Source: Ezakiella massiliensis
GTDB lineage: Bacteria; Bacillota; Clostridia; Tissierellales; Peptoniphilaceae
Direction: 5' to 3'
DNA length: 64,000 bases
NCBI RefSeq assembly: GCF_900120165.1
Contig: NZ_LT635475.1
Span: 1,550,001 to 1,614,000, forward strand
Shown: positions 8,060-17,014 of the stretch, one piece after another
Layout: each line of letters starts with the position of its first letter
Numbering within the stretch: the first letter of the stretch is position 1
The notes under the pieces: model-generated
What the model saw: only the letters and a program-made list of their open reading frames with translations
What the model was told of the DNA's origin: nothing
Database searches by the model: none
Position numbers and translations under genes: made by a program

Positions 8060-11000
8060 ATGAAACACTTACAAAGAGTTATATCTCTGGTGCTTGCAGT
8101 ATTAATGGTTTTCGGCACAGCCATTTCATTAGCAGCTCCAGAAGATGGAAATTTAATTGACGATTTCAATCTAATGAATGACAAGTTAGTAGAAGTCCTC
8201 GTAGAGGGATCTTTAAAAGCCGAATTAGACCAGGCGATTTTAAATCCGCTTGTAAAATCTGACCTTGACGGAGCAAGTATTGATTTGTTTTGGCAAGTTG
8301 AGGAAGAAGGCATTTGGAGAAATACACTTGATGGCGAAGTTTTTGAAGAAGGCAAGGACTATCGCTTGGCTGTTAACGTCCGTGACCTAAAGATTCAAGA
8401 CAAGGAAATAGAAGGTCTAAGACTTGTAAGTGAAAATAATTCTGATCAAGTGATTTTAAGTATTGACCGTGGAAGTTTTTCTGAGAAAGAAGAGCTTAAT
8501 TTTGATGAGAAAAATGCAAAAGATACAAATAAAACTGAAACAACTGAAATAATAGAAGAAACTAAAGAAGAAGCCCAAGAGTCAAAGGACCAATTAATTT
8601 TTGAAACTGAGGAAGAAGATCCAGAATATAAGGGCGATGATCAAACTGATTTAAATACAGATTTGCCAGCAGATGAAAATCAAGGCGAAGAAAATGAAGA
8701 AGTAGCTAACGAAACTATTGATTTACTTGTATCAGACGATCAATCAGAAAATGATTCTGTTACTCAAGAAGAGCCTGTTATTATTGAAGAAACTACAGAT
8801 GAAAATTCAAGTGAAGAAAAAGGCAGTCAAATAGTCGATGAAAAACCAACAGAAATTATCGATGATCAAAAACAAGAAGAAGAGGCAGAAATTGTAGAAA
8901 TTTCTCCAGAAAAAGAAGCTGACAGACAAGCAAGCCCTAAGGCAGAGTCAACAGTTTCCTTTATAGCCTACTCAGCTCCAATGAGAGCTGGCGGCAGTGG
9001 AGAAGGCGTCTACTTAAATGGTGTAAATGGTGACGATAATAATGATGGCTCTAAAGAAAATCCTGTAAAAACATTTGCTAAAGCTAAAGAGCTTTCTGAA
9101 AAGAATAATTCTGACATTATTGTAGAGGGAACTGTAACAATAAATGATAACCGAGAATTATCATTAAAAGATGGCCTTAGAGTCCTTAGGGGAGAAAACT
9201 TTAATAATTACCTATTTGAGATTACAGGCTCAAACGCTAATGTAACTTTAACAAATATTACAATAGATGGAAACTATGAAAAGAATAAGGAGATAGTAGA
9301 ATCATTAATTAAGGTAACAAGTGGTGCAATTTTAAATATAGAAAAAGGAGCTGTCCTTCAAAATAATAAAAATAATAGAATTATTAAGGAAACATATGGT
9401 GGAGCTATTAATACATATATGGCTTCTATAAATATGAATGATGGGATTATTAGAAACAATGAGGCTGTTAATGGAGGAGGGATTTTTCTTTCTCACTCAA
9501 AAATGGAATTTAAAGGTGGAGAAATTTCCTCAAATACAGCATTTTATTTTAAAGATACTGCCAGTCAACACCAAGGTACTGGTGGAGGAATTAATATTTA
9601 CCATGGTTCAGAATTGAAGATGTATACAGGTGCAAAGGTATATAACAATTTTGCGGCAGAATCAGGTGGTGGTATTAGTGTAGGATCACAAGGTGCTTCT
9701 GATGGTCAAAATAAATTTTATATGTATGGTGGGACTATAGATAATAATACATCTGGTGGCACTGGTGGAGGTATATTTATTCAAGCCGGTTTATATGCTT
9801 ATGATCATGGTGTGGCATATATAGAAGCTGGTAATATAACAAATAATAAAATGATTGGAACTGGGAAAACTAAATATGTTTTTGGTGGTGCAGGTATATA
9901 TGTAAATGGTATACAAAAGAATTGGGAAAATGGTGGAAATGTATATCCTGGTTCAAATGGAGAGCTTCATTTAAAAAATGCAATTATAAAAAACAATACA
10001 TCTGAATTAGAAGGAGCAGGTTTAGCGGTATGCCCTATCTCAAAAACAAAAATATACATTACAGATGGAGCTGCGATTTATGATAATTATAGAACTACAC
10101 AGTATAATCCTCAAGTAACTATAAATGATAAATATGACTTTTTTCTTTTATCGGATAGATTTTTTGACAATGGACTACATGCTGGTGAGCCAGAATTAGA
10201 AATTTCTGATAAAATGCTTGGCAGCTTTACATATAATTGGAAAGAATTAGACGGAACAGATGCAGATTTAACAAACTACAATGGAATAATAAGAGTTCCG
10301 GACTACGAACAAAGAACAATACGTCTATATGCTGGTAATTCTATGCCCAATGATGCAGAAGCAGCACTAGGGAAAGTCTTTATTACGGGTAACCACTCGG
10401 TTACACGCGGTGGTGGTATTGGTTCTAATGGTACGGTTATTATTGGAACTGATGATGAGAAGATTGATGTCCTTGTTGAGAAACAGTGGGAAGATGGTAT
10501 AGACCCAGAAGAAGTTAAAGTTGAAGTAGGTATTAAACTAGACGATAAAAACTCTTACGTCTTGAAAACTTTAACTTTAAATAAAGAAAATGGTTATCAA
10601 GAATGGATTAAAGGCTTGCCAGCTACAATCCATGATAAAGATACAAAAGAATTATTATATGTAAAAGAGCTTTCAAATAAGTATAATGTAGAAGTTTCAC
10701 CTATGACTCAAGCTCTAAATCGAAAACTATTATCTTTTATATTGGATAGACCAGATACTGATTATGAGAATAAGACGCCTGCTTACACTAGCTACTTTAT
10801 GAACCATCCAGAGTTGGGGATATTTGATGAAGATACTTTTGAATTTAAAGCATTCGATATAAAGTTTAAATTGCATGACTTAAATGGGAATATAACTGAA
10901 AGAGAAATATCCTTTGATCCAGTTTCATTGGGCTTTCCAACAACAGAAATGACCTTTAGTAACATTGGTCTTGATCCTAATTTTGATAAAATTGATATTC

Positions 11001-12541
11001 AACTTTATACTAAAGAAGATGGGTCTTTATTTGAAAATTATTTGTTAGAGTATGATTTGTATCTAGAAAGAGATCCTGCAAAGGAAGACACTTTAATTCT
11101 TAAGGTTCCTCATATTAAATCTACTTCGGCCAATCCACCCGCAAATATAGAAAATGCATTAGAAATTAGAAAAGAAAAGATGGAGGATGTTCCTAATACT
11201 ACTTCATATAAATTAATCGTTACTAACAAGAAAAAAGACACACCTGAGATCGAGATTTCGGGGACAAAGACATGGAGTGATTTTGGGGCTGAAAACAGGC
11301 CTGAATTTATTACTGTTCGTCTTTTTGCCAATGATGTTGAAGTTGCTGTAAAAGAAGTTCGTGCATCTGATGATTGGAAGTATGATTTTGGTAAGTGGCC
11401 TGCAGTAGATGGGGACGGCAAGGAAATTTCTTATACTATTAAAGAAGATCCAGTTCCTGGTTATTATACAACTATTAATGGATTTGATATTATAAACTCC
11501 AGAGAACCTTATGAGCCTACACCTGAGTATGTAAATATTAGGGTTAACAAGCGTTGGATTGACAATGACAATAGAAATAACACCCGTCCGGGATCTATTA
11601 CCATTGAGCTTTTGGCCGATGGCAGGGTTGTGGATAGGGCTACAATAAATTCAGCCAACGACTGGGGTCTTACTTTCTTTAATATGCCTAAGTACGATGG
11701 AGGACATCTGATTGATTACACGATTAGAGAAGTTCCAGTCGAGGACTACAGGTCAATTTTAACTGGCGATATGCACTATGGTTTCACTTTGACCAATGAG
11801 CTCAAGGGCGAAAAGATAAATATTCCTGTTAGAAAAGTTTGGGAAGGCAAGAAGGGGGCTTTTGCAAATGTAAGTCTCTATGCTGACGGAGAGATTGTCT
11901 ATACTGTTTCTCTGTCTGATGAAAACAATTGGGAATATATTTTTGAAGACTTGGACAGATATGATGCAAATGGAAGGGAAATAGTGTATACTATATCTGA
12001 GGCTTCTATCGAAGGTTATGAAAGTCGGATTGAAGGTGATCAGGATAGGGGTTTTGTTGTAACAAATAAGTCCAAGGAAAGTCCAAAGATTTCAATTCCT
12101 CTTAAGAAGAATTGGGTGGGCAAGAAGGCTGAAAAGGCAATTGTAAATTTATATGCCAATGGCGAAATTGTCTATACTGTAGACTTGTCAGAGGAAAATG
12201 CTTGGTCATTTGTCTTTGAAGATTTGGATAAGCTTGACCAGAATGGAAATGAAATTATATATTCTGTGGAAGAAGTTAATATTGATGGTTACCAAGCAAG
12301 CTTAAGCGGTTCGGCAGCAGAGGGTTTTGTGATCACCAACACTTGGATTCCAGATCGCCCAGATGAGGACACACCAGGAAAGCCTAATAAACCAAAGAAA
12401 CCAGAGCTTCCAAAGACTGGTGATGGCTTAAACAAATCCGTTTATGCGGCTATGGTTGCAATCTTCGGTGGCGTTATGGTCTTGCTTGGACTAAATGAAA
12501 TGAGAAGAGCAAAGAGAGTTTATGAAGAGGAAAAACAATAG
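8060..12541 (+). CDS. Giant LPXTG-anchored surface protein: acidic region, beta-helix, Cna-B repeats
   Basis: Cell-wall-anchored surface protein of 1493 residues. Order: signal peptide (about 1-27); N-terminal domain; strongly acidic Glu/Asp/Gln region (about 140-300); a right-handed beta-helix-like region (about 325-790) full of NNxxxxGGGI turns; a Cna-B-like domain near 800; an unassigned segment; four Cna-B-type repeats starting near 1065, 1158, 1253 and 1346 (xKxW opening strand, closing xVTN); a Pro/Lys-rich linker; the sorting signal LPKTG at 1450; a hydrophobic helix and a basic tail. AAGGAG precedes the ATG. The family suggests adhesion or glycan contact, but no ligand can be named. 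The sortase gene follows with a 20-base overlap. Confidence 0.92.
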   Translation: MKHLQRVISLVLAVLMVFGTAISLAAPEDGNLIDDFNLMNDKLVEVLVEGSLKAELDQAILNPLVKSDLDGASIDLFWQVEEEGIWRNTLDGEVFEEGKDYRLAVNVRDLKIQDKEIEGLRLVSENNSDQVILSIDRGSFSEKEELNFDEKNAKDTNKTETTEIIEETKEEAQESKDQLIFETEEEDPEYKGDDQTDLNTDLPADENQGEENEEVANETIDLLVSDDQSENDSVTQEEPVIIEETTDENSSEEKGSQIVDEKPTEIIDDQKQEEEAEIVEISPEKEADRQASPKAESTVSFIAYSAPMRAGGSGEGVYLNGVNGDDNNDGSKENPVKTFAKAKELSEKNNSDIIVEGTVTINDNRELSLKDGLRVLRGENFNNYLFEITGSNANVTLTNITIDGNYEKNKEIVESLIKVTSGAILNIEKGAVLQNNKNNRIIKETYGGAINTYMASINMNDGIIRNNEAVNGGGIFLSHSKMEFKGGEISSNTAFYFKDTASQHQGTGGGINIYHGSELKMYTGAKVYNNFAAESGGGISVGSQGASDGQNKFYMYGGTIDNNTSGGTGGGIFIQAGLYAYDHGVAYIEAGNITNNKMIGTGKTKYVFGGAGIYVNGIQKNWENGGNVYPGSNGELHLKNAIIKNNTSELEGAGLAVCPISKTKIYITDGAAIYDNYRTTQYNPQVTINDKYDFFLLSDRFFDNGLHAGEPELEISDKMLGSFTYNWKELDGTDADLTNYNGIIRVPDYEQRTIRLYAGNSMPNDAEAALGKVFITGNHSVTRGGGIGSNGTVIIGTDDEKIDVLVEKQWEDGIDPEEVKVEVGIKLDDKNSYVLKTLTLNKENGYQEWIKGLPATIHDKDTKELLYVKELSNKYNVEVSPMTQALNRKLLSFILDRPDTDYENKTPAYTSYFMNHPELGIFDEDTFEFKAFDIKFKLHDLNGNITEREISFDPVSLGFPTTEMTFSNIGLDPNFDKIDIQLYTKEDGSLFENYLLEYDLYLERDPAKEDTLILKVPHIKSTSANPPANIENALEIRKEKMEDVPNTTSYKLIVTNKKKDTPEIEISGTKTWSDFGAENRPEFITVRLFANDVEVAVKEVRASDDWKYDFGKWPAVDGDGKEISYTIKEDPVPGYYTTINGFDIINSREPYEPTPEYVNIRVNKRWIDNDNRNNTRPGSITIELLADGRVVDRATINSANDWGLTFFNMPKYDGGHLIDYTIREVPVEDYRSILTGDMHYGFTLTNELKGEKINIPVRKVWEGKKGAFANVSLYADGEIVYTVSLSDENNWEYIFEDLDRYDANGREIVYTISEASIEGYESRIEGDQDRGFVVTNKSKESPKISIPLKKNWVGKKAEKAIVNLYANGEIVYTVDLSEENAWSFVFEDLDKLDQNGNEIIYSVEEVNIDGYQASLSGSAAEGFVITNTWIPDRPDEDTPGKPNKPKKPELPKTGDGLNKSVYAAMVAIFGGVMVLLGLNEMRRAKRVYEEEKQ

Positions 12542-13193
12542 AGGAAAATTTTATATAATTATAGGTCTGATATTTATCATTGCAGGTATGTCTTTTATCG
12601 GCTACCAAAAGTATAGGCTGTCACAAAGAAACAAGGCGGCCAAAGACTTGGAAGAGCGGATGCAGGCTAGGATGAGTGAAAATAAAAAGCCAGATGTTCT
12701 TGATTTTAATAAAGACGAGCCCAATGAAGAGCCAACAGACACTGAGATTGTTGACGAAGGTGATACAGAACTTTTGGACAAGGAGGATGCCCTGGCTGTT
12801 ATTAGGATTGACAAGCTGGATATTCTCTTGCCCATTTATCCATCAACTAGGGAGAAATATTTGATGGATGGGGTTGGCATAATCGAAACGACCGACAAAC
12901 CGGTGAGTGAAGCTGGGACAACTTGTGCCCTTGCAGGCCACCGCGGTGGTTATAACGAAGAGGATTCTTTTCTCCACATAGATAAGTTGGAGGAGGGCGA
13001 CGAGATTAAAATTACAAGTGCTGAGGAAGTTTTAACTTACAAGGTCTATGAAAAGGAAATTATAAAACCCGATGACTGGTCTAAGTTTAATCGCGAGGAG
13101 GACAAGACCAAGCTGGTTTTAATGACTTGCCATCCATATCCTTACGATTATGAGAGACTTCTTGTCAAGGCCTACTTGGTTGATAAGGAATAG
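12522..13193 (+). CDS. Sortase, probably dedicated to the adjacent LPXTG protein
   Basis: Membrane transpeptidase that cleaves LPXTG-type signals and attaches the protein to the wall. It has an N-terminal membrane helix (residues 9-25), a charged spacer, then the sortase beta-barrel with catalytic His140 (AGHRGG), Cys203 (LMTCHP) and Arg212 (ERLLV). The TC-P-R spacing looks like class C or D enzymes; I see no N-terminal lid motif of class C, and class D is equally possible. The start lies inside the end of the LPXTG gene, so the pair is translationally coupled. Confidence 0.92.
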   Translation: MKRKNNRGKFYIIIGLIFIIAGMSFIGYQKYRLSQRNKAAKDLEERMQARMSENKKPDVLDFNKDEPNEEPTDTEIVDEGDTELLDKEDALAVIRIDKLDILLPIYPSTREKYLMDGVGIIETTDKPVSEAGTTCALAGHRGGYNEEDSFLHIDKLEEGDEIKITSAEEVLTYKVYEKEIIKPDDWSKFNREEDKTKLVLMTCHPYPYDYERLLVKAYLVDKE

Positions 13194-13210
13194 AAAATAA
13201 AATTATAAAG

Positions 13211-13240
13211 TCCGTGAGTTTTTGCTCACGGATTTTTATT
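13211..13240 (+). terminator. Terminator after the sortase gene
   Basis: Perfect 8-bp stem TCCGTGAG / CTCACGGA with a 6-base loop, then TTTTTATT. Confidence 0.9.
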
Positions 13241-13248
13241 GGGCGAGA

Positions 13249-13321
13249 GAGCGAGTGATAATGATGCTAATCGGTCCGTAGAGGCTAACTTTATGTTAGC
13301 CAAAACCGATTAGTATCGCTC
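13249..13321. repeat. Compound inverted repeat (two-tier hairpin)
   Basis: Outer arms GATGCTAATCGGT (13263-13275) and ACCGATTAGTATC (13305-13317) pair over 13 bp with one G-U. Inner arms GGCTAAC (13283-13289) and GTTAGCC (13295-13301) pair over 7 bp. GAGCGA (13249-13254) can pair with TCGCTC (13316-13321) as an alternative outer extension. No T-run follows, so it is not a plain terminator. It could be a small palindromic repeat element, an operator or an RNA hairpin. Confidence 0.75.
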
Positions 13322-13404
13322 AATTGGCAAGAGTCACAAGGAGAATTTCGGACAAAAAATTTTGTTTTATTTATGGGTATAATGTTTGTAGGAGGAAGGT
13401 TTAT

Positions 13405-13617
13405 ATGGGATTATTTGGTGAGAGAAAAACGAAGGAAGAAAAAATACAAGAATTTGTTGACCGCTATAAATTGCAAGATTTGGATAAAAAAGACGTTGAA
13501 ACCTTGTATAAGTTGAAGAAGAGTAACTACCTACAAGCAGTGATAGAGCAAAATTTTATTATAATAAGAGAGCTAAAAGAAATTAACAAGAATTTAGAAG
13601 ATTTAAAAAACAAATAA
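13405..13617 (+). CDS. Small charged protein of unknown function
   Basis: Seventy residues, predicted mostly helical and rich in Lys/Glu (KTKEEKIQEFVDRYKLQDLD, ending in a coiled-coil-like KEINKNLEDLKNK). I choose ATG 13405 because a very strong site, AGGAGGAAGG, lies 6-8 bases upstream; an earlier in-frame start at 13324 has no such site. A TATAAT at 13378-13383 may be its -10 box, but I see no good -35. I do not recognise the family. It is flanked by the compound inverted repeat and a terminator. Confidence 0.7.
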   Translation: MGLFGERKTKEEKIQEFVDRYKLQDLDKKDVETLYKLKKSNYLQAVIEQNFIIIRELKEINKNLEDLKNK

Positions 13618-13633
13618 GAATATGAAAGTCATT

Positions 13634-13668
13634 AAAGCACTTACAAGAATGTATGTGCTTTTTATTTT
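13634..13668 (+). terminator. Terminator after the small charged protein
   Basis: AAAGCAC (13634-13640) pairs with GTGCTTT (13655-13661), extended inward by TACA/TGTA around an AGAA loop. TTTATTTTTC follows. Confidence 0.8.
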
Positions 13669-13729
13669 TCCTTTAATGGGTAATATTAAAATAAGTGAAG
13701 AGATTATTAAAAGATAAGGAGAGATTATT

Positions 13730-14485
13730 ATGAACGACATGATTAAAAAACAATTGGCCCACAGGACAATCAGGGCTTGGAAGGATAAAAAAGTTTCAGA
13801 TTCCGACCTGGAAATTTTTAAGGAAGTTATCCAAAGGACGGCGACATCCACGGGTATGCAAACATATTCTGTAATTCGCGTGGTGGATGCGGACAAGAAA
13901 AAGGCAATTTCAGATATTACAACTCAAGCCTATGTGGGGACTGCACCTGAATTATTTATTTTTATTGTAGACGGTTATAGGAATGCGCAGATTGCCAAAG
14001 AGTTAACTGGCAAGGACTATGCAAACGCTGGCGACATGGAGAGATTTTTCCAAGGCTTTACCGACGCCTGCCTGGCTGCGCAAAATTTGACCAATGCTAT
14101 CGAATCCATGGATATGGGAGCTGTTTATTTGGGGTCGATTTTAAATGACGTGCCAAAGCTAATTGAGATTTTGGATTTGCCAGAATATACTTTCCCAGTC
14201 CTAGGCCTCGCCTTTGGCTATCCTGACCAAGATCCAATGCTAAAGCCAAGAATGAATATGGATTTAAGATTTTTTGAAAATGGCTACAAGAAATTTGACA
14301 ATATGCTTGACGAGATTGCAGATTATGACAAGGAAATGCAAACTTATTATGACACAAGGCAGGCTGACAAGCCGCTGGATTCCTTCTCCAAGCAAGTGGT
14401 GGCCAGACTTGAAAACACAAGTGAAAAAAGACAAAAAATGGTTCAATATATCAAGGACCAAGGATTTGATTTAAAACTAGATTAA
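13730..14485 (+). CDS. NADPH-dependent flavin oxidoreductase, nitroreductase (NfsA/NfrA-like) family
   Basis: FMN-binding nitroreductase-fold enzyme of 251 residues, the usual size for the NfsA/NfrA branch. FMN-contact patterns are visible: HRTIRAW near the N-terminus, the TATSTGMQTYSVIRV segment, GFTDACLAAQNLTNAIESMD and GAVYLGSI. Such enzymes reduce quinones, nitro compounds or flavins using NAD(P)H. The substrate here is unknown. AAGGAG lies upstream. It is monocistronic, ending at a terminator. Confidence 0.9.
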   Translation: MNDMIKKQLAHRTIRAWKDKKVSDSDLEIFKEVIQRTATSTGMQTYSVIRVVDADKKKAISDITTQAYVGTAPELFIFIVDGYRNAQIAKELTGKDYANAGDMERFFQGFTDACLAAQNLTNAIESMDMGAVYLGSILNDVPKLIEILDLPEYTFPVLGLAFGYPDQDPMLKPRMNMDLRFFENGYKKFDNMLDEIADYDKEMQTYYDTRQADKPLDSFSKQVVARLENTSEKRQKMVQYIKDQGFDLKLD

Positions 14486-14489
14486 AATT

Positions 14490-14512
14490 AGCCCTTTTAA
14501 GAGGGCTTTTTT
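14490..14512 (+). terminator. Terminator after the nitroreductase gene
   Basis: AGCCCT (14490-14495) pairs with AGGGCT (14502-14507), followed by T6. Confidence 0.85.
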
Positions 14513-14513
14513 C

Positions 14514-14541
14514 TTGAAATAAAATAGCAATCTGCTATAAT
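14514..14541 (+). promoter_or_regulatory. Promoter of the SLH-CAP gene
   Basis: TTGAAA (14514-14519), 16-bp spacer, extended -10 TGCTATAAT ending at 14541, about 30 bases before the GTG start. Confidence 0.7.
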
Positions 14542-14571
14542 AAAGTTAATATAAAACTAAAGGAGGTTCTT

Positions 14572-15912
14572 GTGAATAGAAAATCATTGTTTAAATTTAT
14601 TGCATTTTTTTCACTTGTAGGTCTTTGTGTATTCGCCTTTGGTCCAGAGCTAAAGGCTTTTACTGATGTGGATTCGACCACAAAAAATGTTGACGCAATT
14701 ATGGACTTGTACAATCGCGGAATTATAAATGGCTATGATGACGGCACTTTTAAGCCAGAAAATTCCATTACTCGTGGCGAAGTTGCCATCATGATTTCAA
14801 AGGCTTTTGCTTATGATGATACGACCGCTATTTTAAATTTTAGGGACGTGCCTGCCGATGCATGGCTTCATCCTTATGTAATGAGGGTTGCCAACGCTCG
14901 CGTCATGGGCAGCGTGGGCTACGATAATTTTGGCCCAATGCAAAATATAACTTACGATGAGATTTTAAAGATTGCAGTATCGATTATGGGCAAGGATGAC
15001 TTGGCCAAGCTAATGGGCGGTTGGCCAAATGGTTATTCGCATACTGCCCAGGCTATGGGACTTGCTGATTTAAAAATTTATGGCTCCAACATGGCTAGTC
15101 GTGCTGATGTATGCCAAGTTATTAGTAATATTTTTAAATACGATTCCTATAAAGATATTAAAGTCGGCTCTGAAAAAATTGAAATTGGCATGGATACAAA
15201 TCTTTTGCCTAGACCAGATGAAACGGCACCTTCAACTTGGAAGGGTACAGACTGGTGGTTTTATAATACCAATAATTACGAAAATTTCTATGCCCTTTTG
15301 GTAAAGGACAATTATGTTTTTGGCCTGGCGGCTATTGGATCTGGCTTTGAATTCAATGGCAAGAAGGCCGGCGATTATGCAAATGACAACCATGGAGTGG
15401 TTCCCTTTGACGTTTTTTATGAAGACAAAAATGATGGAGACAGGGTCCACGGCATGTACACTTATTTCTTGTTGGTGAATAACGAAAAGCAGTATCAAGA
15501 TTTATCTGGCCAAGACAGGGCCATCTACCATTTTACAAATGCCTTTAGGGTTTACCATGGCAAGGCTCCTTTAGAATGGGACGATAGGTTGGCAACAGCA
15601 GCCCGCCTCCACTGCGAAGATATGGGAAAAAATAATTATTTTAACCACACAAGTCTGGATGGAAGAAGTCCGAGTGACCGGGTTAAGGCTCAGGGCCTTT
15701 CCTATGGAGCTGGAGAAAATATTTCGGCTGGTTACGCAGGGGCCTTTGAAGCCTACAATGGCTGGGTTAACTCTGAGGGCCACAGAGACAATATGTTAAA
15801 TGATAGTTATCAGACCCTGGGAGTTGGGTCAGCTTATGTTAATTCAGGTAGCTATCAGACTTTCTTTACGCAAAACTTCTCATTCTCCGATAGAAGGGGT
15901 TATTGGGACTAA
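14572..15912 (+). CDS. SLH-domain surface protein with C-terminal CAP (SCP-like) domain
   Basis: Exported protein of 446 residues starting at GTG with AAAGGAGG upstream. After a signal peptide (about 1-28) come two clear S-layer-homology motifs (FTDVDSTTKNVDAIMDLYNR with GYDDGTFKPEN, and FRDVPADAWLHPYV) and a weaker third, which should hold it on wall polymers. After an unassigned middle, residues about 315-440 are a CAP domain: AFRVYHGKAPLEWDDRLATA, NHTSLDGRSPSDRV, AGENISAG and GHRDNML carry the conserved His/Glu positions. Bacterial CAP proteins are secreted; their activity is mostly unknown. Confidence 0.92.
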   Translation: MNRKSLFKFIAFFSLVGLCVFAFGPELKAFTDVDSTTKNVDAIMDLYNRGIINGYDDGTFKPENSITRGEVAIMISKAFAYDDTTAILNFRDVPADAWLHPYVMRVANARVMGSVGYDNFGPMQNITYDEILKIAVSIMGKDDLAKLMGGWPNGYSHTAQAMGLADLKIYGSNMASRADVCQVISNIFKYDSYKDIKVGSEKIEIGMDTNLLPRPDETAPSTWKGTDWWFYNTNNYENFYALLVKDNYVFGLAAIGSGFEFNGKKAGDYANDNHGVVPFDVFYEDKNDGDRVHGMYTYFLLVNNEKQYQDLSGQDRAIYHFTNAFRVYHGKAPLEWDDRLATAARLHCEDMGKNNYFNHTSLDGRSPSDRVKAQGLSYGAGENISAGYAGAFEAYNGWVNSEGHRDNMLNDSYQTLGVGSAYVNSGSYQTFFTQNFSFSDRRGYWD

Positions 15913-15922
15913 AAAATATTTG

Positions 15923-15951
15923 CCTGCAGGAAAATTCTTGCAGGTTTTTTT
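15923..15951 (+). terminator. Terminator after the SLH-CAP gene
   Basis: CCTGCAGG pairs with CTTGCAGG (one G-U), then a T7 run. Confidence 0.85.
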
Positions 15952-16038
15952 ATTGGAAAGGAAATTAATTTTAGAATTTTTCTGGCAAAAATTTTGAAGA
16001 ATTACAGTTTGCAAGAAATTTTAAAAAGAAAATATAAA

Positions 16039-16068
16039 TTGTTTAAAAGCATGAGGACTGGGTATAAT
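16039..16068 (+). promoter_or_regulatory. Promoter of the dnaJ-type gene and clpB
   Basis: TTGTTT (16039-16044), 18-bp spacer, TATAAT (16063-16068), about 46 bases before the ATG at 16114. A CtsR-like operator covers the expected transcription start. Confidence 0.7.
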
Positions 16069-16075
16069 AATTGTA

Positions 16076-16092
16076 GGTCAAGAAAGGTCAAA
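16076..16092 (+). promoter_or_regulatory. CtsR-type heat-shock operator
   Basis: Tandem heptads GGTCAAG (16076-16082), spacer AAA, GGTCAAA (16086-16092), against the known CtsR site RGTCAAA-NAN-RGTCAAA: one mismatch in 17 bases including the spacer. It sits just downstream of the -10 box, where a bound repressor would block initiation. CtsR controls clp genes in many Bacillota, and clpB is the second gene of this unit. Confidence 0.8.
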
Positions 16093-16113
16093 GACAAAAA
16101 AGGAAGTGAATTT

Positions 16114-17013
16114 ATGGAGTATAAAGATTATTATAAAATTTTAGGCGTGGATAAGAATGCCACAGCTGATGAAATAAAATCCAGTTTTAGAAAGCTGGCA
16201 AAAAAATATCATCCGGATTTAAATCCGGACAATGCGGAAGCAGAACAAAAATTTAAGGAGATCAATGAGGCTTACGAAGTTTTAAGTGATGAAAAGAAGC
16301 GTAAGACTTACGACCGATTTGGTACGACAAATAATTTTACCGGCGGACAAAATTTCGATCCGAACGCTTACGGCTACAGTGGCTTTAGTGGATCGGGCAA
16401 TGCAGACTTCAGCGATTTCTTTAATATGTTCTTTGGCGGCGGAGGCGGCTCAAGGACTTATACATCCTCTGGCTCTGGCTTTGGTTTTGAAGACTTGTTT
16501 GGCGGCGGCAGGCGGTCAAGTCGGGGTCCACAAAATTATGAGATGGACCTGGACGTCACCCTTTATGAAGCCATGACTGGGACGACTAAGAGACTCAGCC
16601 TAGATGTTGGCGGTCAAGTTAAAAATATCGAAGTAAAGGTTCCACGCGGCATCACTGACGGCAAAAAGATCCGTGTCCGCGGCAACAAGTGGGGCATAGA
16701 CAAGGATATTTTATTTAAAATTAAGGTAAATTCTTATCCTTACGAGTTAAAGGGCTTGGATATTTACAAGGACATTGAACTTTACCCTTGGGAGGCTTAT
16801 TTTGGCGTGGAAAAAGAAATTGATATTTTGGGAACCAAGATTAAATTAAAGACTCCGCCTAATATGCAAACTGGCAAAAAGATTAAGCTAAAGGGCAAGG
16901 GTTTTATTGATTTAAAGAAAAACACGGGCGACTTTTACGCCGTAGTAAATATTGTAAATCCGACTAATCTTTCCAAAGAAAAGGAGGATTTGTTAAGAAA
17001 GTTGGGTGAATAA
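16114..17013 (+). CDS. DnaJ-family chaperone without zinc finger (CbpA/type II)
   Basis: Co-chaperone stimulating DnaK. The J domain is at residues 1-70 with the HPD motif (KKYHPDLNP), followed by a Gly/Phe-rich stretch (about 75-130) and C-terminal substrate-binding domains. The CxxCxGxG zinc repeats of classical DnaJ are absent, so this is the CbpA-like class at 299 residues. The ATG at 16114 is chosen because AGGAAGTGA precedes it and the J domain begins at once; an upstream extension from 15994 would run through the promoter. clpB starts directly after the stop, so both chaperones are made together. Confidence 0.92.
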   Translation: MEYKDYYKILGVDKNATADEIKSSFRKLAKKYHPDLNPDNAEAEQKFKEINEAYEVLSDEKKRKTYDRFGTTNNFTGGQNFDPNAYGYSGFSGSGNADFSDFFNMFFGGGGGSRTYTSSGSGFGFEDLFGGGRRSSRGPQNYEMDLDVTLYEAMTGTTKRLSLDVGGQVKNIEVKVPRGITDGKKIRVRGNKWGIDKDILFKIKVNSYPYELKGLDIYKDIELYPWEAYFGVEKEIDILGTKIKLKTPPNMQTGKKIKLKGKGFIDLKKNTGDFYAVVNIVNPTNLSKEKEDLLRKLGE

Positions 17014-17014
17014 G

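Noticed and set aside
15994..16113. N-terminal extension of the DnaJ-type protein
   Set aside because: The 40 extra residues cover the promoter and CtsR-like operator, and the J domain starts exactly at ATG 16114 behind a ribosome site.
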